Assembly (NCBI GenBank): GCA_003255065.1
Contig: QAOA01001034.1
Coordinates: 275,779 to 339,778 of the forward strand
Source: Cercis canadensis
Taxonomy: Eukaryota > Streptophyta > Magnoliopsida > Fabales > Fabaceae
Direction: 5' to 3'
Length of the DNA: 64,000 nucleotides
Shown here: piece after piece, positions 25,010 through 38,228 of the stretch
Layout: every line of letters starts with the position of its first letter
Position numbering within the stretch: position 1 is the first letter of the stretch
Notes under the pieces: generated by a model
Databases searched by the model: none
Seen by the model: only the letters and a program-made list of their open reading frames with translations
What the model was told of the DNA's origin: nothing
Translations under genes and position numbers: made by a program

Positions 25010-27464
25010 CAGCAGCAGACCCAGTAAGCGACGCCGTTTGAGAATTCAAAACCAACCTTACCCTTGAAGAACTCACTCTGCAAGTCTGCAACTATGTCCC
25101 AGTCAGAGCTAGAAGAGATAGACAAGACAAATTTCCAAATGAGCACAAGACAGGACCCTTCAATCCCCCAAATCTCTCTTTTCTTTTTGGAATTTTTAAA
25201 TGGGGTTTAGGAACAGACAGAGTAAATTTAAAATTGCCTGCTTTTATTTATCTGATTGAATTGTCTCTGAACTATTATGGATTTTAACTTTTGCTTCTTT
25301 TTTTTTTTTTTGGTTTTCTATATTATTTACCCAACTATCTCTATTTATATTTTATCATGGGTTGCAGTTGAGTTGATGGGATTAAAATAATAAATGATTT
25401 TTAGGTGCATGTGATTTGAAGATTTTTTTTTTTTTTTTTTTCTTTTTGTGTTGCCGAAATGCATGTGAAGAGTTCAAGAAAATGTGTCTTGTATTATTAT
25501 TAAGGGTGGATTAGAGTAGACTAAATGAGCACAATTCCTTCTATACCTCATCATGTGGGGTTTGGTTTTTGCTTAAATTTAGTGTGCTGTCAAGTGTAGT
25601 CGATGAGTTGTCTCCAATGATTTTTGGTTGTTTTGGGTAATAGTGGTTTGCCTCATAAAAATGAAAAATTAGGTAGATTTCTCCAAAATAAAAAAAGAAA
25701 AAAGAAAAAAGAAAAAGGCGTTTATGTAAACCACACTTGCACCTAAGAATATTATGCTCTCTTATTGGGGTAATGTAATTTTGAGTCTAAATATAAAAAT
25801 GAATGAAGCACTTACACCACTTGATTCTTGCCTTTGAGAAGAAGGGGGTAGAAAATTGTTATGTAGTTAAGTTAAGCTAAAATCTTCTCCTTCAACTTTT
25901 AAAAGGACAATGTTCCTCTCCCTATGTTTTGGCTAACCTTTTGTTCTTTTATTTTGAGTGTCGTTTAAATAAAAAATAAAATAAAAACTTTAGTATGAAG
26001 ATCAAGAAAGGGAGAGGATACTCCTTTGTTGAAATACATAATCATGTTTGTGCACTTTTTTTTGTTTACATTTCTTATAAGCATCATAAATTTAATATAA
26101 AAATAATTGTGTAAGTAATATTGAATGGTTCAATATTATACGTGAGAGAATGCAACTTAACCANGGCACATGGGCCCAACATTCTATTCATTAATGATAG
26201 GCTTGGGCCGAGCCCATTTAGCTGTCCGAGGCACTTGAAAACTAGCGACCTGCCTGTGAATTCACTCTTATTCTTTTTTTTTTTTTTTTTATNATATTAG
26301 AGTATAAATATAGAGAAGGTAATTGATCGTAAATATATGCTGAAAAGTGGGAGATCAAAGCGAGAGGGAGATAAACTGTCTCAGAGCTTTGAGCTAGAAG
26401 TTGATATCATTTCATTTCTCTTGCAATTGGTTATACTGTGAAATGATAAAAATTAAAATATCTTTTGAATTATGTGATAATAATATGTATTATTTTATTT
26501 AATAACCACGTATTAAGTAAGAAAATCACATATTTGAAGAATTTAAATGTGAAAGAGGCGTGTTGGCTTGGTTGGCCGTCGACGAGAACCGCCCATTGTA
26601 CACGCAACGCATGATTCTATACCACATGTCTAAACAAGGTTGGAACTTGGAAGATCCAAGGTTGATTCATTCACAGGAAGAACCGTTATAATAACAAGGA
26701 TAAAATTTGGAATAATATAATCCAATATCCATCTCTCTCTTGTGTAAGAAAAATTGCATTACTCCATAGGTAGCAGGAATTGGCTGCGCAGCCAAGTGTT
26801 ATCCTTTCCTTAAGAATAACAAAAGTGTAACTAGAGTTGTATCATGGTTGACAGACAAAGGCGTATGTATCATTAGTCAAAATCAAAAAAGTAGTCCTCC
26901 AATTAATTTATAATTTTTTGCTTTGTGGATAAGGTAGCCATCACTAGCAAATAGCAACCTATAAAAAGCATATATGATAAGTGCAAATTACACAGGAATT
27001 GTGTTAATCTGTGGATTTGAATGCGTGTAATCATTGGCGCTAATCTGCTGCAAATCCAGGGATAGTATTAGTGCATGGGTATTCTAGGGGCGAATTATAT
27101 CTTTTTACACCTAGACTACGTATCCTAGTGTACAAAGATAACTTCCATTTCTTTCTTTGTCTAGTTTCGATTTTTCAAATAAGCAATCCCTGAGGATTTA
27201 AATGGACGGAGAAAAGGGATTAGACAGAAGCAGAAATAGACAAGATAGCTGAACATAAAGGTCAGGGCTACGTGCCACTCTCAAAGTAGTACCACTCAAT
27301 AAATCAATCATTGTTGAAAGCTGAGCTTCACAAGTGGGATCTCAGTTTGCTTTTGCTGCCCAGAATCTTCTCTTCTCAGCCATAGATTCTACCATATCAT
27401 TTGCTACACAACAGTATATAAGACAATAGGGAAATAACAGAAACAGAAAGAAAAAAAGGCAAAG
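25010..27464. other. Intergenic between LIKE-COV and dynein light chain
   Basis: The two genes diverge, so both promoters lie here: about 25010-25200 for LIKE-COV and 27200-27464 for the dynein gene. Single Ns are at 26164 and 26293. 26140-26260 has 'gggcc'-rich text like the end of a MITE, but I found no matching inverted end. No other gene is visible. Confidence 0.4.
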
Positions 27465-27879
27465 ATGTTGGAAGGAAAAGCTTCGGTAAAAGAAACAGAC
27501 ATGCCACTGAATATGCAAATCCAAGCCATGGCCTCTGCTTCTCAGGCTCTTGATCTCTATGATGTTTATGATTGCATCTCTATTGCTGGCCACATCAAAA
27601 AGGTACTTAATTTTCAATCTTACTGGTTTTTTCCTTCACTGAATTGAGGTTGTGCAGCAAAATTGCTTTCTGGGTTTGAGTTCCTAGTGATTAATGGGTG
27701 TGTGTGTGTGGTTTTTTCAGGAGTTTGATAAGATGTATGGGAGTGGATGGCAATGTGTGGTGGGTTCCAATTTTGGGTGCTTTTTCACTCACTCAAAGGG
27801 GACTTTCATCTATTTTGCTCTCGAGACCTTAAATTTTCTTATCTACAAAGGAGCCTCCTCTGATTTTATTACCATCTGA
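27465..27879 (+). CDS. LC8-type dynein light chain
   Basis: Two exons (27465-27602 and 27721-27879) encode 98 aa, joined in phase 0 at HIKK|EFDKMYGSGW. The LC8 fold elements are clear: MQIQAMASASQALD for helix 1, then IAGHIKKEFDKMYG, and the β-strand core GWQCVVGSNFGCFFTH, then GTFIYFALETLNFLIYKG. LC8 dimers grip short linear motifs in partner proteins. Flowering plants have no dynein heavy chains, so the plant protein serves as a general dimerising hub. Length is slightly above the animal 89 aa because of the N-terminal extension. Splice sites are canonical. Confidence 0.92.
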
Positions 27880-28877
27880 GACAGAGGAAGGATAGCAGAG
27901 TGGTTTTTTCAGCAGAATATGCATGTTCCTGTATGGTAGAGTTGTGTATAACTGATCAAGATTCAAGATGAACTAGAGGTTGAAATGTCTCCATCATATC
28001 TTAATCAAATAGGGCTTTTAAGACTCTAGATTCTCCTTGTCCCTGTAATCAAACCGTGCAATGTTGCACTTTCTCTTTTTCTTTCTTAGGCAAAATAGTA
28101 TGGTAGTGCTACAATATCTAAAAGCCACATTGTTATTTCAGGAACCTCATATGTCTATGCTCACACTTTCTTTTACAATTATCGTCTTTTTATTTGTCTG
28201 CTAGGCTCAAATAGTTTTTCCATCATATTTCTTTTGACTACAGTATTCATCTTCTCCATAAAATAAATAATAATATTAATGATATACACTATACAGTATA
28301 TTAGGGGCAAATTTTGACCAATGAAGATAAGCCACGCAATTAAATTGCCTAGTCATCAGGACAAAAAAGTCACACTTCCTTGAGCGCCAAGCAGCTCTGG
28401 ACCCTGCATAATTATAATCGTCTTAACAAAATTGAAAATTTCTCATGTTACAACTTAGAAACTTTGGAGACCGAAGAGAAAGGAGAAGAAGATACACTTC
28501 AATTCCATGACATTCATAGCATACTTGCTACTTATTTTATAATTTTAATTGGATTTATTCAATTTTTTTTAAATAACCTAGATTTAATTAAAACCCATAA
28601 TGTATGGAATGGTACGGTATTGAAGTTTATGAGTAACATTTATCTTTTTCAAACGTTTACGTACGTTTCAAGATCCAATATTGTGGCATGCGCAGGTGTA
28701 TAAGATGTGTAATATCTAGGTGTAGATTTATTACTACTCCTATATAATATACTCTTCACAACAAAAACGATGTAACTTCTGCAGGCAACGATCTCAACTC
28801 TTCTATCTTGTATCAATTTGATCATCCCTTATACACAAGGTTATATATCCATCTGTTTCAAAATATGCAATCATAAA
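27880..28877. other. Convergent 3' flanks of the dynein and TRM-like genes
   Basis: Two genes converge here. An open frame of 107 codons at 28380-28703 has no recognisable motif and AT-driven composition; I do not call it. Nothing else is visible. Confidence 0.4.
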
Positions 28878-31800
28878 TTATGTAATAACCTCCTCAATCA
28901 ACCCACTTAAAACTAGGTTCTCTACATCATTAACAACTTGCTCAGCTTCATCTGCAGAAAATCCATGCCTCCAACCCCAGTCCCATATTCCATTTATCAG
29001 TCCATTGCACTGTATATCTCTCTCCATCATTGCGAAAAGATAATCTACAGAAGGTTTCTCCCCAGAAATTTCGCTGTACAATTTCAGATTCTCAATGGCA
29101 TTATAGATTTCTTCAACCAACCTGCCTAAAGTGATGTTTAATCTTGAATTCCCAGCACAAGTTGTCAATAGAGGGTGAACTATTTGTGACTCTTTTCGGC
29201 TTTTTCGCTCAGTGAGCTCATTTGCACAATCCAAATAGAGTCTGAGATTGGCTATCCCGTTAGTGTCATACTTTTGCAGAATCATGGCAGAATCTACATC
29301 AAGATTGAGGAGCTCCTGTGCATGGCTAATAAATGATTCACTGGTTAAAAGCAAATATTTTAGCTCATCCCTCTGTTTGCCTCCCTTACTATCTGTTTTA
29401 CTGCAATTAATACCATCATGAGCTTCTTCAGCAGGAGTTGCATCATCTTCATGTTCAGACTTTAGCAACGTAACATCACCTAAAGAACTCTGGCTCTGTT
29501 TATAATCTTCTTCTGCAATCAAAATGGGATGTATAAGTCACATAAATATCTACATTTTGGTATAGAAGAATATGAGTGTGGAGTTATGAACAATGCTCTA
29601 CATTGTATCTGTGACAGTAAGTTTATATTACAGATATATCTTGGTTCAGAAAGCACTTGTTCGGTTAAAGATCTTTCTGTTGCTAAAGATTACAGCCTAA
29701 AATTTCATGGTGATGGTAAGAAAACTGTGGAATTTGTTCCATGCATGCATATAGCCAATCTTATGCTCTTCTGCGTGCTATTTCTGCACTGCAAATTACG
29801 AACTTTACTTTATGTAATTAGAATATGAAAGTGATAACTGCTGGTAAAGAAATTCAGGCTGTAGTACAATTTACAAATTTCATCCAAATTTACACTGTCC
29901 TGGAATTGTTTAAGAAATTAATAAGGGATGCCACTGACAATTAAAGATAGGCATGATTTGACTATATCTGTGATACGCATAATTGAGTTACATAATTAAT
30001 GCATATATTTACAGCTAAAGATTACATGTGTAACCTCTCACCATCTAATCATCAAATTTTATTTGCTCTACCAGTAAGAACTTGAAAAGCTTACCTCCAA
30101 TATTGTATACAGAGGCTTCTGCTACATGCCCCATTGGGAGTTCATCTACTACTGTAGTTATGGTTCTAATCTCAGTACAATTATCTTTGCAGGGAACAGC
30201 AATCATCTTCTCTTCTTCTTCTTCATGTCCTGATTGTTCAACCTGTGCAGAAGAATACTTAATTAGAATATAGATTGAAAATCTTCCTTCATACATTGGT
30301 CACATCATCTAAACTCTATTTTCAACATTATAGTGGCAAAAAATGAATTAAAAGAAAGTAGACTTGACTTACAACTGGTTTATCTGCTTCAGGTTCTGCA
30401 ACAGGCCTTTGCTTCTTCATGTAATTCTTTCTCTTGTCCTTGGAATTGGTAAGTTTTTGTGTTTTGGTTTTGATGATGGTGTTTGGAGCTCTACTCTGTT
30501 GACAGGAAATGTCATTCTTGTTGATTCTGGATCCACTTTGTGTCTTCCTCAACTTTGTGGAGGTAGTCTCTTCTTCATCTTGAGATCTTGCAACAATTCT
30601 AGGTTTTGAGATCTCCCTCTTTGTGGAGGTAATCTCTACTTCATCTTGAGACTTTACCACAATTCTAGGTTTTGAGATCTCCTTCTTTATGGAGGTTATC
30701 TCTCCTTGATCTTGAGATCTTGCCACAATTCTTGATTTCGATGTCTCCTTGTCTGGCAGTTTTTTGGTAATGATCTTGACCTTAGCTTTTTGATCAATTG
30801 TCTCATTTACCCGTACTTCGTGACTAACATGACAATTCAATTTTACGTTATTTGGAGCCTTTTCAATAGGCTTGAGCTTGACCTCTTTGAGTTCTTTAGG
30901 CCCTTCCTCTTGTGTAAGCCTTTTTGTTACATCTTCTTGTTCCATTTTCTTGCCCATCTTGGTGTACCTTTCTTTATGTTTGATAGTTTTGGAAGGAACT
31001 ACTTCTGATTTTAGTTTTCTCCGGGATAATTGTTCTGGAAGAACTGATGAATGGGCTTCCACTGATTCCCGGCATCGAGGTTTCATAAGTACAATGAGTG
31101 GTAAATCATCATACTGTTTGGAATGAGGATCATTGAAATGATGAATCTGAAGCTTAGGCTCTTTGACAGAACTCTTCTTTAAAAGCCCTTTGAAATGCAT
31201 AGTCTCAAGAATTTCCCTCAGGGTCTTCTTTCGTGCAGGATCAACCTTGTGAACTATAGAACTAGTCTTTCTTACCTTTGGCATATCTATCTCAAATATA
31301 GGTCTCTTTTGATTCAAAATCTTTTCACCCTCCAATTGTTTCTGCAAAGAAGCTGGAAATGGTCTTGAGGGGAATTGTTCTAAACCCATTAGCTTGGCAA
31401 CTAGATTGGGTCCTTTTTCCTTCTTTGAAGCTTCTGATGAAAAAGAAGAATCAGAAAGCCTATCAGTATGAAGCAAAGAAGATTGACTTGAGCTTGTTGA
31501 GAGAATTTCAGATGTTGAATCCAATCCTTCAGGGCTTGTGCTTGGCAATAGATTTTGCCTAACCAAACTGTTCCTGATCACTTTCTTCAACTCCTCAGTG
31601 CCATTCCTTGAAGAAGCATCAACCGAAAGCTGAGGTCTTTGGAATCCCATTGGATAAGTTTGATCACTACATTGATCAGCATGTGTTGTATCAATCAGTT
31701 TTGCATCAATTCTGACCCTTTCAGCCTTCACATTCTGTCTACTCTTCAAACGAGCCATATCCTGTGAAGCTTCCTGCAATTTTCGGAGCATAACTAGAGA

Positions 31801-32157
31801 TTCTTGCAGATCAAGAGCTCCTTTTAACAAATCTTTTGCAATATTTTCAGATCCTCCATCATGCCTCAGGCCCCTAGACCATGAATCAATCATGATGTTC
31901 AACCTTTCAGCCCCTCTAGAGACTTCCATGAGCTGCAAGCAAGATTGATCATGAGATTTCTCTAAGGAACCTTTTCCTTTTGGAGCCATCTCTTGTTTGT
32001 CTGCTTTGTTTGGCAAACATGTGTCTGAGTTCTTTGCCGTTCTTCGGCTTTTCGTCTTGTTGTCCTCCATTTTCTGACCACGACTCTTGACTCTCTTGAT
32101 TGTCCCACATTCAACAACTCCTTTTGGATCGTCACATGTCATGAATGATCTATACAT
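28878..32157 (-). CDS. TRM-like protein with DUF3741 and DUF4378 motifs
   Basis: Exons 32157-30373, 30242-30095 and 29512-28878 give 855 aa in consistent phase. The N-terminus MYRSFMTCDDPKGVVECGTI is followed by a low-complexity polar region. The DUF3741-type motif PNLVAKLMGLEQFPS falls near residues 251-265, and RPIFEIDMPK just after. The long basic middle contains three diverged 22-23-residue repeats (SKPRIVARSQDxxEIT). The C-terminal 200 residues resemble DUF4378 (WDWGWRHGFSADEAEQVVNDVENLVLSGLIEEV). In TRM proteins these motifs link TON1/PP2A to cortical microtubules. The frame upstream of 32157 is open only to an acceptor-like TGTGACAG, so an earlier exon could add residues. Confidence 0.8.
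30547..30755 (-). repeat. In-gene ~69-bp tandem repeat (3 units)
   Basis: Inside exon 1 of the TRM-like gene a 69-bp unit occurs about three times. It codes for variants of SKPRIVARSQDxxEITSTKxEI. The last two units are nearly identical and the first is more diverged, which suggests replication slippage. The frame is kept. Confidence 0.8.
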
Positions 32158-33250
32158 GACTGAGTCGCTTGGGTATTCTGTCACAGAAATTTCATCAACA
32201 AGCTAAGATGCTATTAATATTCTGAAGTTTAGCTAAGTTTCTAACAACAAAAACAAACACTAATTCGCATAGAATACTCAATACTTACATGTTTTTCTCC
32301 TCTTGGATCTCAAGTTTTGTCTATATCAGACAAAAATAATACTTGTTTGCCGCACTGAAAAGGTTTGCAATTAAATAATCAGTCTCCATCAGAAAAAATG
32401 TCAACCAGACAAAAGCAGATTAGATCAAAACAAACAACAACAGAAAAAAGAAACCTTTGAAAATTTTGAAAATTGATCTATTGCTATACTTGGAGATCTG
32501 CAAGTGAATCTCTACAAAATTCATAGAGGATATAACTTGGAAATTATATAAGAATTATGGACATTTGTGAAAAAAATTCAAACTTTAACTGCCTGAGATC
32601 ATAAATTTCATGAAACAATTAGCAGCCTAAGCAGAATTAGCTGAAATTAGTCCGAGATTCTTTGTTTTTTAAGAAAAAAATAAATACCTTTGTTGCTCAT
32701 GAACCATATCTTTCTATCCTCTGTTTCGTATTCCAAAACCAAACTAGAAGACAAAAAGCATTTAAAATCAAAAGCTCATGCATACTTACCCCCCCATTTT
32801 GGTAGCTTATTCTCAGCACCAATCCCTAAAACATTCAGGGAAGAAAACTGAAACGCTAGAATCAGAAAAGAAACGCAACCCAGATGAGAAAATCATGAAA
32901 CCATCCGAAATTGAAACTCTACTGATAAAATACTGAAAGCCCACGAAAGTTCTCAGAAGGTTTTCACATGGAAATGAGCTGCAAGTGACTCAGATCCATA
33001 AATGGAGCAGAGGAGTCGGTGCATTGACTTTGTGAGAGTGTACCAGCTTTGAATTTCCAAAGCAAAGAGAGCTCAGAGGTATGGTACTCTTCCTTTGTTT
33101 ATTGGGAATTATGAGACAATGGAATCGTGGGAAGATTGTGTGTGTGATTGATGGTTTTGGTCGTACACATGGTGCAGAGTAGTGAAAGTGTACCTGAGAA
33201 GCAAAGCTGCTCAAAAGCAGGGGAGGGACGGGCACTGACTCTCAATGGAA
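32158..33250 (-). other. 5' UTR introns and promoter of the TRM-like gene
   Basis: Only short frames are present. Pyrimidine-rich and AG-ending stretches (for example the acceptor-like site at about 32177) suggest one or more leader exons. An 81-codon frame at 33235-32990 has no family features, and I treat it as leader or promoter sequence. Confidence 0.35.
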
Positions 33251-35966
33251 TTTGGCTCTATGCAGTGCAAGTGACAAACAAGTTGAGGGAAAAATCCACC
33301 ATTAAGAGTAATTTTTTTTAAAATAAATAAAAATCAATCATGGGGTAATTCGTTGAACAAGAAAGATAATTTTTTTGGGTTATAGTTTGTGTGCAAATAT
33401 TAGCTAGTGAGTAGTTATACTACATTAGCGCACTTAATCAACATTTAATTGGCCAATGGCTAATGGCTAATGATTGATTCATACGTAAACGATTGGCTTC
33501 GATTTGAATTCAAGTTTATATAATCCAGAAAAATAAAAATAAAAATTCTCTTTCTCGTGTTTGCTTTTTTGTCAAAATTTAATTATTGAAACAGGTCTAT
33601 TATGAGAATAACCCTCTGTTTTCTCTAACGTATTATTCAATTTTAATAAAATTTACTGATTCATGAGTAAAAGAGGGTGTCATTTACCAAGCAAAGCATA
33701 TATTGGGATTGAGTTTTTGTATTGTTGTTTCAGTGGAATGAACCGTACTTGTTTGGAGTAAGCGTTTTGGCTTTCATGCTTTGGGATAAAATAAAACCTT
33801 AGATATCTACCACTTCAAATTTTCATGATTGAATTTGAATGGCTATTACAGTTTTCAACTACTGAACTAGTTTGAAGGCACTTATTAACTCCACCTATCT
33901 TAATGTTGGAAAGTCTTCATAATGCAATTTTTTTATTATATATTTCAGTCACAAGCTTTGAACACCATATTTATTCATACCTCTTATAAACCTTTCATAG
34001 TTGAATTATTTGCAGAGCAAGCATTAAAATATTAAATGGTAACAGTTAGCTAAACCTGCCGACCATATATAATCATAAATACTCCACATTGCCGGCTAAA
34101 CTCCCTTAACAAATATTACTTTGTATTCTCTTAGAAAAACCAGTTACATAACAAAAACTTGAAATTGCTTGCAGCTTTTGCAAAACCATACAAGAAAAAA
34201 GAGGAAAGAGAGAGAGTTTTGCTTTTATTTTCATTTTTCCTCAATTTTTTCATAATTATCTTTTGGGTTATGTTTGGCCATGTTAGGAATAATTTCCTTA
34301 TGCAATTCTTATTACCCTCATTGTTTTCCCTCTTAACTCACTATCTACAATCAATTCAAAGTTGAAACCTTCAACTTAAGTTCCTATATATTTGACATGT
34401 GTCAGTTATTAGTACATGGTAACTTGAAAAATGCCAAGCTTTTCAAATGGGTTTGTTTGTTTTTTTTTAAATGCAGTCACATGAGTCTTGTTGAATTTTG
34501 TAAAATTGCATGGCAACTTTTGGTGCCTATCATAAATGCAATTGAATCCTCACCAGTTCTTTTTCCTTGTATGGCTGTAAATTTGAATAGTAGTCGCTAT
34601 CTGCCATCTTAAAAAGGAGTACAATTCTCAATTCAGAGTTGAAAATAGTCCTTACTCCTTAAAGCAGAACCACTTGAAAAAGTTAGATAATTTCTGGTTT
34701 CTCAATATCACCAATATTGAGAGTTTGAGACTATAACTAGAAATATGGACAAGTAAACAAACGGTGCTCTTAACTTATCCTCTTTAAAGTTGTAGCGCCA
34801 TCCCACCTTCTTTATTTAAGAGGATTTTAGTAGAATTCATGTTTTAAAATTAATGTTATTATAAATATTTTAAAAAAAATAAGTCATGCAGCAAAATAAT
34901 TAATTTCCTATAAAATACATAAACAAAACACTTTAGACAAAAATGCTAAAAAAAATATTTAAAAAATAACACAACTATAATTTTTTATTACAATTAAACT
35001 CAAATTTTATCAATTATTTTTAAATTTAACTCATATTACATGGCTTAATTTTTAAATTTTTTTATAATAACATCAAATTTAAAATATGAGCCTCACCAAA
35101 ACGGAAGAAGTGGAGTACCCCAATCCTTAAAAAAGATGATAACTTAACATAACAGTCATCCAAACAAATTAATGTGTAATGAAGCAAAAAATATACACTT
35201 CACTTTAAAGATGGATTAGACAGAGAAGGAGACAAAATTGCCGTGACATTTGAAGACAAAAATTGCCGTGTCATTTTGGCCCTTTTCCGAACCAAGGTTT
35301 CGATTCCTAGAAGAAAAGTATTGATTTGCTTCATTTTTGTCTGATTCTAATTCTAGTGTGCAAGTAATGATTGTAGTGACCCTAGAAAATACCGAGAAAT
35401 GCATGAAACTTTTTGGGTATTTTTAAAGAAGAGGAAATTGGATTAGGACTTTTTAATTGTTGATAAAAACGAGTTATGAATTTGATTAATAAACTCTAAC
35501 TTCATTACTCACCAGAATGTTGATCGTGTGCAGATATTTTTTTTTTATATAGAAAATTATGTTACTTTTTTCATAAAGAAATTGGATAAGTAGCGCATAG
35601 TACACAAGAAAGAAGAAGATGAGTATAGGAGAAAGAACTGAACTATTAATATCAAATTTCTTAATTTTTAAGATGGAAGATTAGAAAATTTACGAATCTA
35701 AATTTTTTATCTAAACTTCCATCCACCCCTAGAAACAATAAATTAACTGACTCAATACTACAATTGGAGCAAGCCGGCAAGTATTAAATGTTAATGTGTT
35801 ATTTTGAGAAATATTCAAAAAGATAAGATGGTGCTAAGTTGTAAAATTAATACATATATAATATTTTAGTAGGAGAACAACACTACTAGCACTTATGAAA
35901 CTTTACCTAAATTTTGTCCTAATTAAAATTGTGTAAAGCAATGAGAATATTTTAAAACCCTTTACT
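33251..35966. other. AT-rich intergenic DNA
   Basis: Very AT-rich, with no frame that looks coding and no RNA gene found. I see no terminal repeats of a mobile element in this part. Confidence 0.4.
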
Positions 35967-36570
35967 ATAGAGCTAGCAAAATGGGCAAGACTCGATGAAT
36001 TGGCCGTTTTAGCCCAAAAAAAAGTAAGATTAGGTTTTAAAATTTTCAGCTTGAATAAAACCAGGACAATTTGGACCAACCCAAATTGGTCCATGGCTCA
36101 TTCTGGTTAGGTTGGACAGGGCTGTTTTTTTTTTTAAGCTAGACCACAAAATCATATTTGTAAGTATTATTTTAAAGTATGCACTACTACAATTTGTTTA
36201 ATTATTTATACATCTTTGTTTTAAATTTACACTTACATGTACTTTTTTTTATACAAATTTAATTCTTTATTTTAGTTTTATTTATTACTTTACGCATATT
36301 TTGTTTTGTTCAATTAGATTTATTAACAATTTAGCCTAAAATAGTCAAAATCACTAAAAAAAAAAAAATCTAAACTCTTGTTAATTTTTAACCTAATTAC
36401 AAACAAAAATAGTTCAAAAAAATAAAAAAGAAAAAGAAAAATGAGCTGGCCCATTTAACCCGTGACCTGTGTAAGACTAGGTTGGGCCAGCACTTTAATG
36501 GCCCAAATTAAAATAGTTCAATTTGGCCCATGACTTGAACCGGGTCGGGATGACCTATTTGAGAGCTCTA
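35967..36570. mobile_element. hAT-like MITE of ~600 bp
   Basis: The ends are inverted: ATAGAGCTAGCAAAATGGGC on the left, and on the right the complement of TAGAGCTCTCAAATAGGTC. Subterminal 'ggcccat' and 'ccgggtcgg' blocks occur at both sides and the centre is AT-rich without coding capacity. CTTTACT flanks both ends directly (35960-35966 and 36571-36577), a good 7-bp match for an 8-bp hAT target duplication. Confidence 0.65.
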
Positions 36571-38228
36571 CTTTACTTGGTTGAAATGTTGATAAGGAAT
36601 CTTCATACATATGGTCCCACTTGCATGAAAACATGCCATTGCCACGGCTTGTATCTCGGTTTTTCCTTTTCCCTCCTTCTTCTCTTGCGTTATAAAATGA
36701 GATATATGTTGCACTCTAATTAAACGGTAGTGTTAATGCAATAAATTTATCTAAGTTAATTAAGGTTTGAATCCTATGGCCAACACTCTAGAGAATTTTT
36801 TAGGGGTTCTCCTGAATGTACTATATTGATGTGGGGTATGTCTTTAAGATCGTCATGAGAGAGACTTAGTCTCAATGTGCCAAAGCTAACTAAGGATACC
36901 CTTACTATTAAAACCAAAAAAAAAAAAAAAATGGTTGTGTTGAAATTTTCCAAGCTCCTTATGTGCATGATGATGCATATGACATATAAAATTTAGTATA
37001 TCTTATTCTCTGTCTAATTAATTGGGTTACCTAAATTATTAGGGATACCATTTTTTTTTTTGCATAAGTTGTTTTAAAATGATTTATATAAAAACAGAAG
37101 ATATTGTACTAATTCATGAAAAAAAAAAAAGGCAAATTGATGATATCTTAGAGGTCTAGGAAATTATAATTGGCAAGAATCCTGTTTGTTAATGAGCCTC
37201 TCCTAAACTAGTATAGTGCTATTTTCTTTTTCCAATGTACCAAGTTTATGTAGAAATGTGTTTTTCAAATAATTGTTTGGGAAAAATTTAGTCTTGATGC
37301 ATGAAAATTGACCATGCATCTCTAAGTGGTCGGAGGTAGTTGGTGGTGTTTGGTGACCGCCACCCACAATGGCCCAACAGTGCATGGAAATAGAGGTCAA
37401 AATCTATTATTGAGAATCTCACATTCCCAAACATAGATTTTTAAATCTTATACCAAATATAGTGAAAAAATATTCCCACCCTTACTCTTCTAGGAATGTT
37501 TTCATTTTGGGTACCAAACCCTACCTTAATGTAAAGCAATAAAGGAAATTTAGTCATTCACACTAAACCGTTTATGACTTAGCTTGGCCTTCTGTTTTCT
37601 AATTATAGTCCGCTCATTTTGTGGTTATCCGCCAATTAATCTAATTTAATTCGAAATTAACAAATAGAAGATAAGCCTTTAAAGATAGTTGGTTGACCCC
37701 AAATTTTTGCCTTCTTTGAATTCTTTCTTCTTCTTCCCATCCTCCCTCCTCATTCTGTTGATTCTGTTGCTCAACATTTTTGGGAGCTTAGGGAGGGATA
37801 ACTTGATAAGAACAATGTAAAAAAGAAGGACTGGTAGAGAAATGAAGGGAGAAAAAACTTAGAGCTATAGTTACGGATATTACTAATTACCCTCCCATCC
37901 ATTCGTTCATAAAACAAACACAACAGAATTGCTGCCAGCGTTTTCTTTATACCATTTTCTTCTTCATGCATGCAAACCACAATTCATTGCAGGAAAAACA
38001 GGAAACAGCACTAAATTTTTTCCAGCTCTCTTAGACCTTCCTTTTTAGCCTCTCTTTTGATTGAGGGAGTTTTTCTCTTCTTTCCATTCTTTCTGTTCTT
38101 TCTCTCATTGATCGAAAACACAATTTTGGGAGCTCAATCAAGAACAACTGAACAAGGAACACAACAAACATTATTGGTTTAATTCCTTGTTCCTTAAACA
38201 AAGGTGGTATGCACGGGTCTAGTTAAGG
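36571..38228. other. Intergenic and RopGEF promoter
   Basis: 37390-37525 (cattcccaaacata...gtaccaaaccctacc followed by TTA) resembles the right end of the Tourist-like element at 45747 and may be a relic of that family. 37680-38228 is pyrimidine-rich and is the likely promoter and leader of the RopGEF gene. No gene is seen. Confidence 0.35.

Noticed and set aside
28380-28703. 107-codon plus-strand frame between the dynein and TRM-like genes
   Set aside because: AT-driven composition, no recognisable motif, lies in a convergent 3' region.
32990-33235. 81-codon minus-strand frame upstream of the TRM-like gene
   Set aside because: No family resemblance; better read as promoter or leader sequence.
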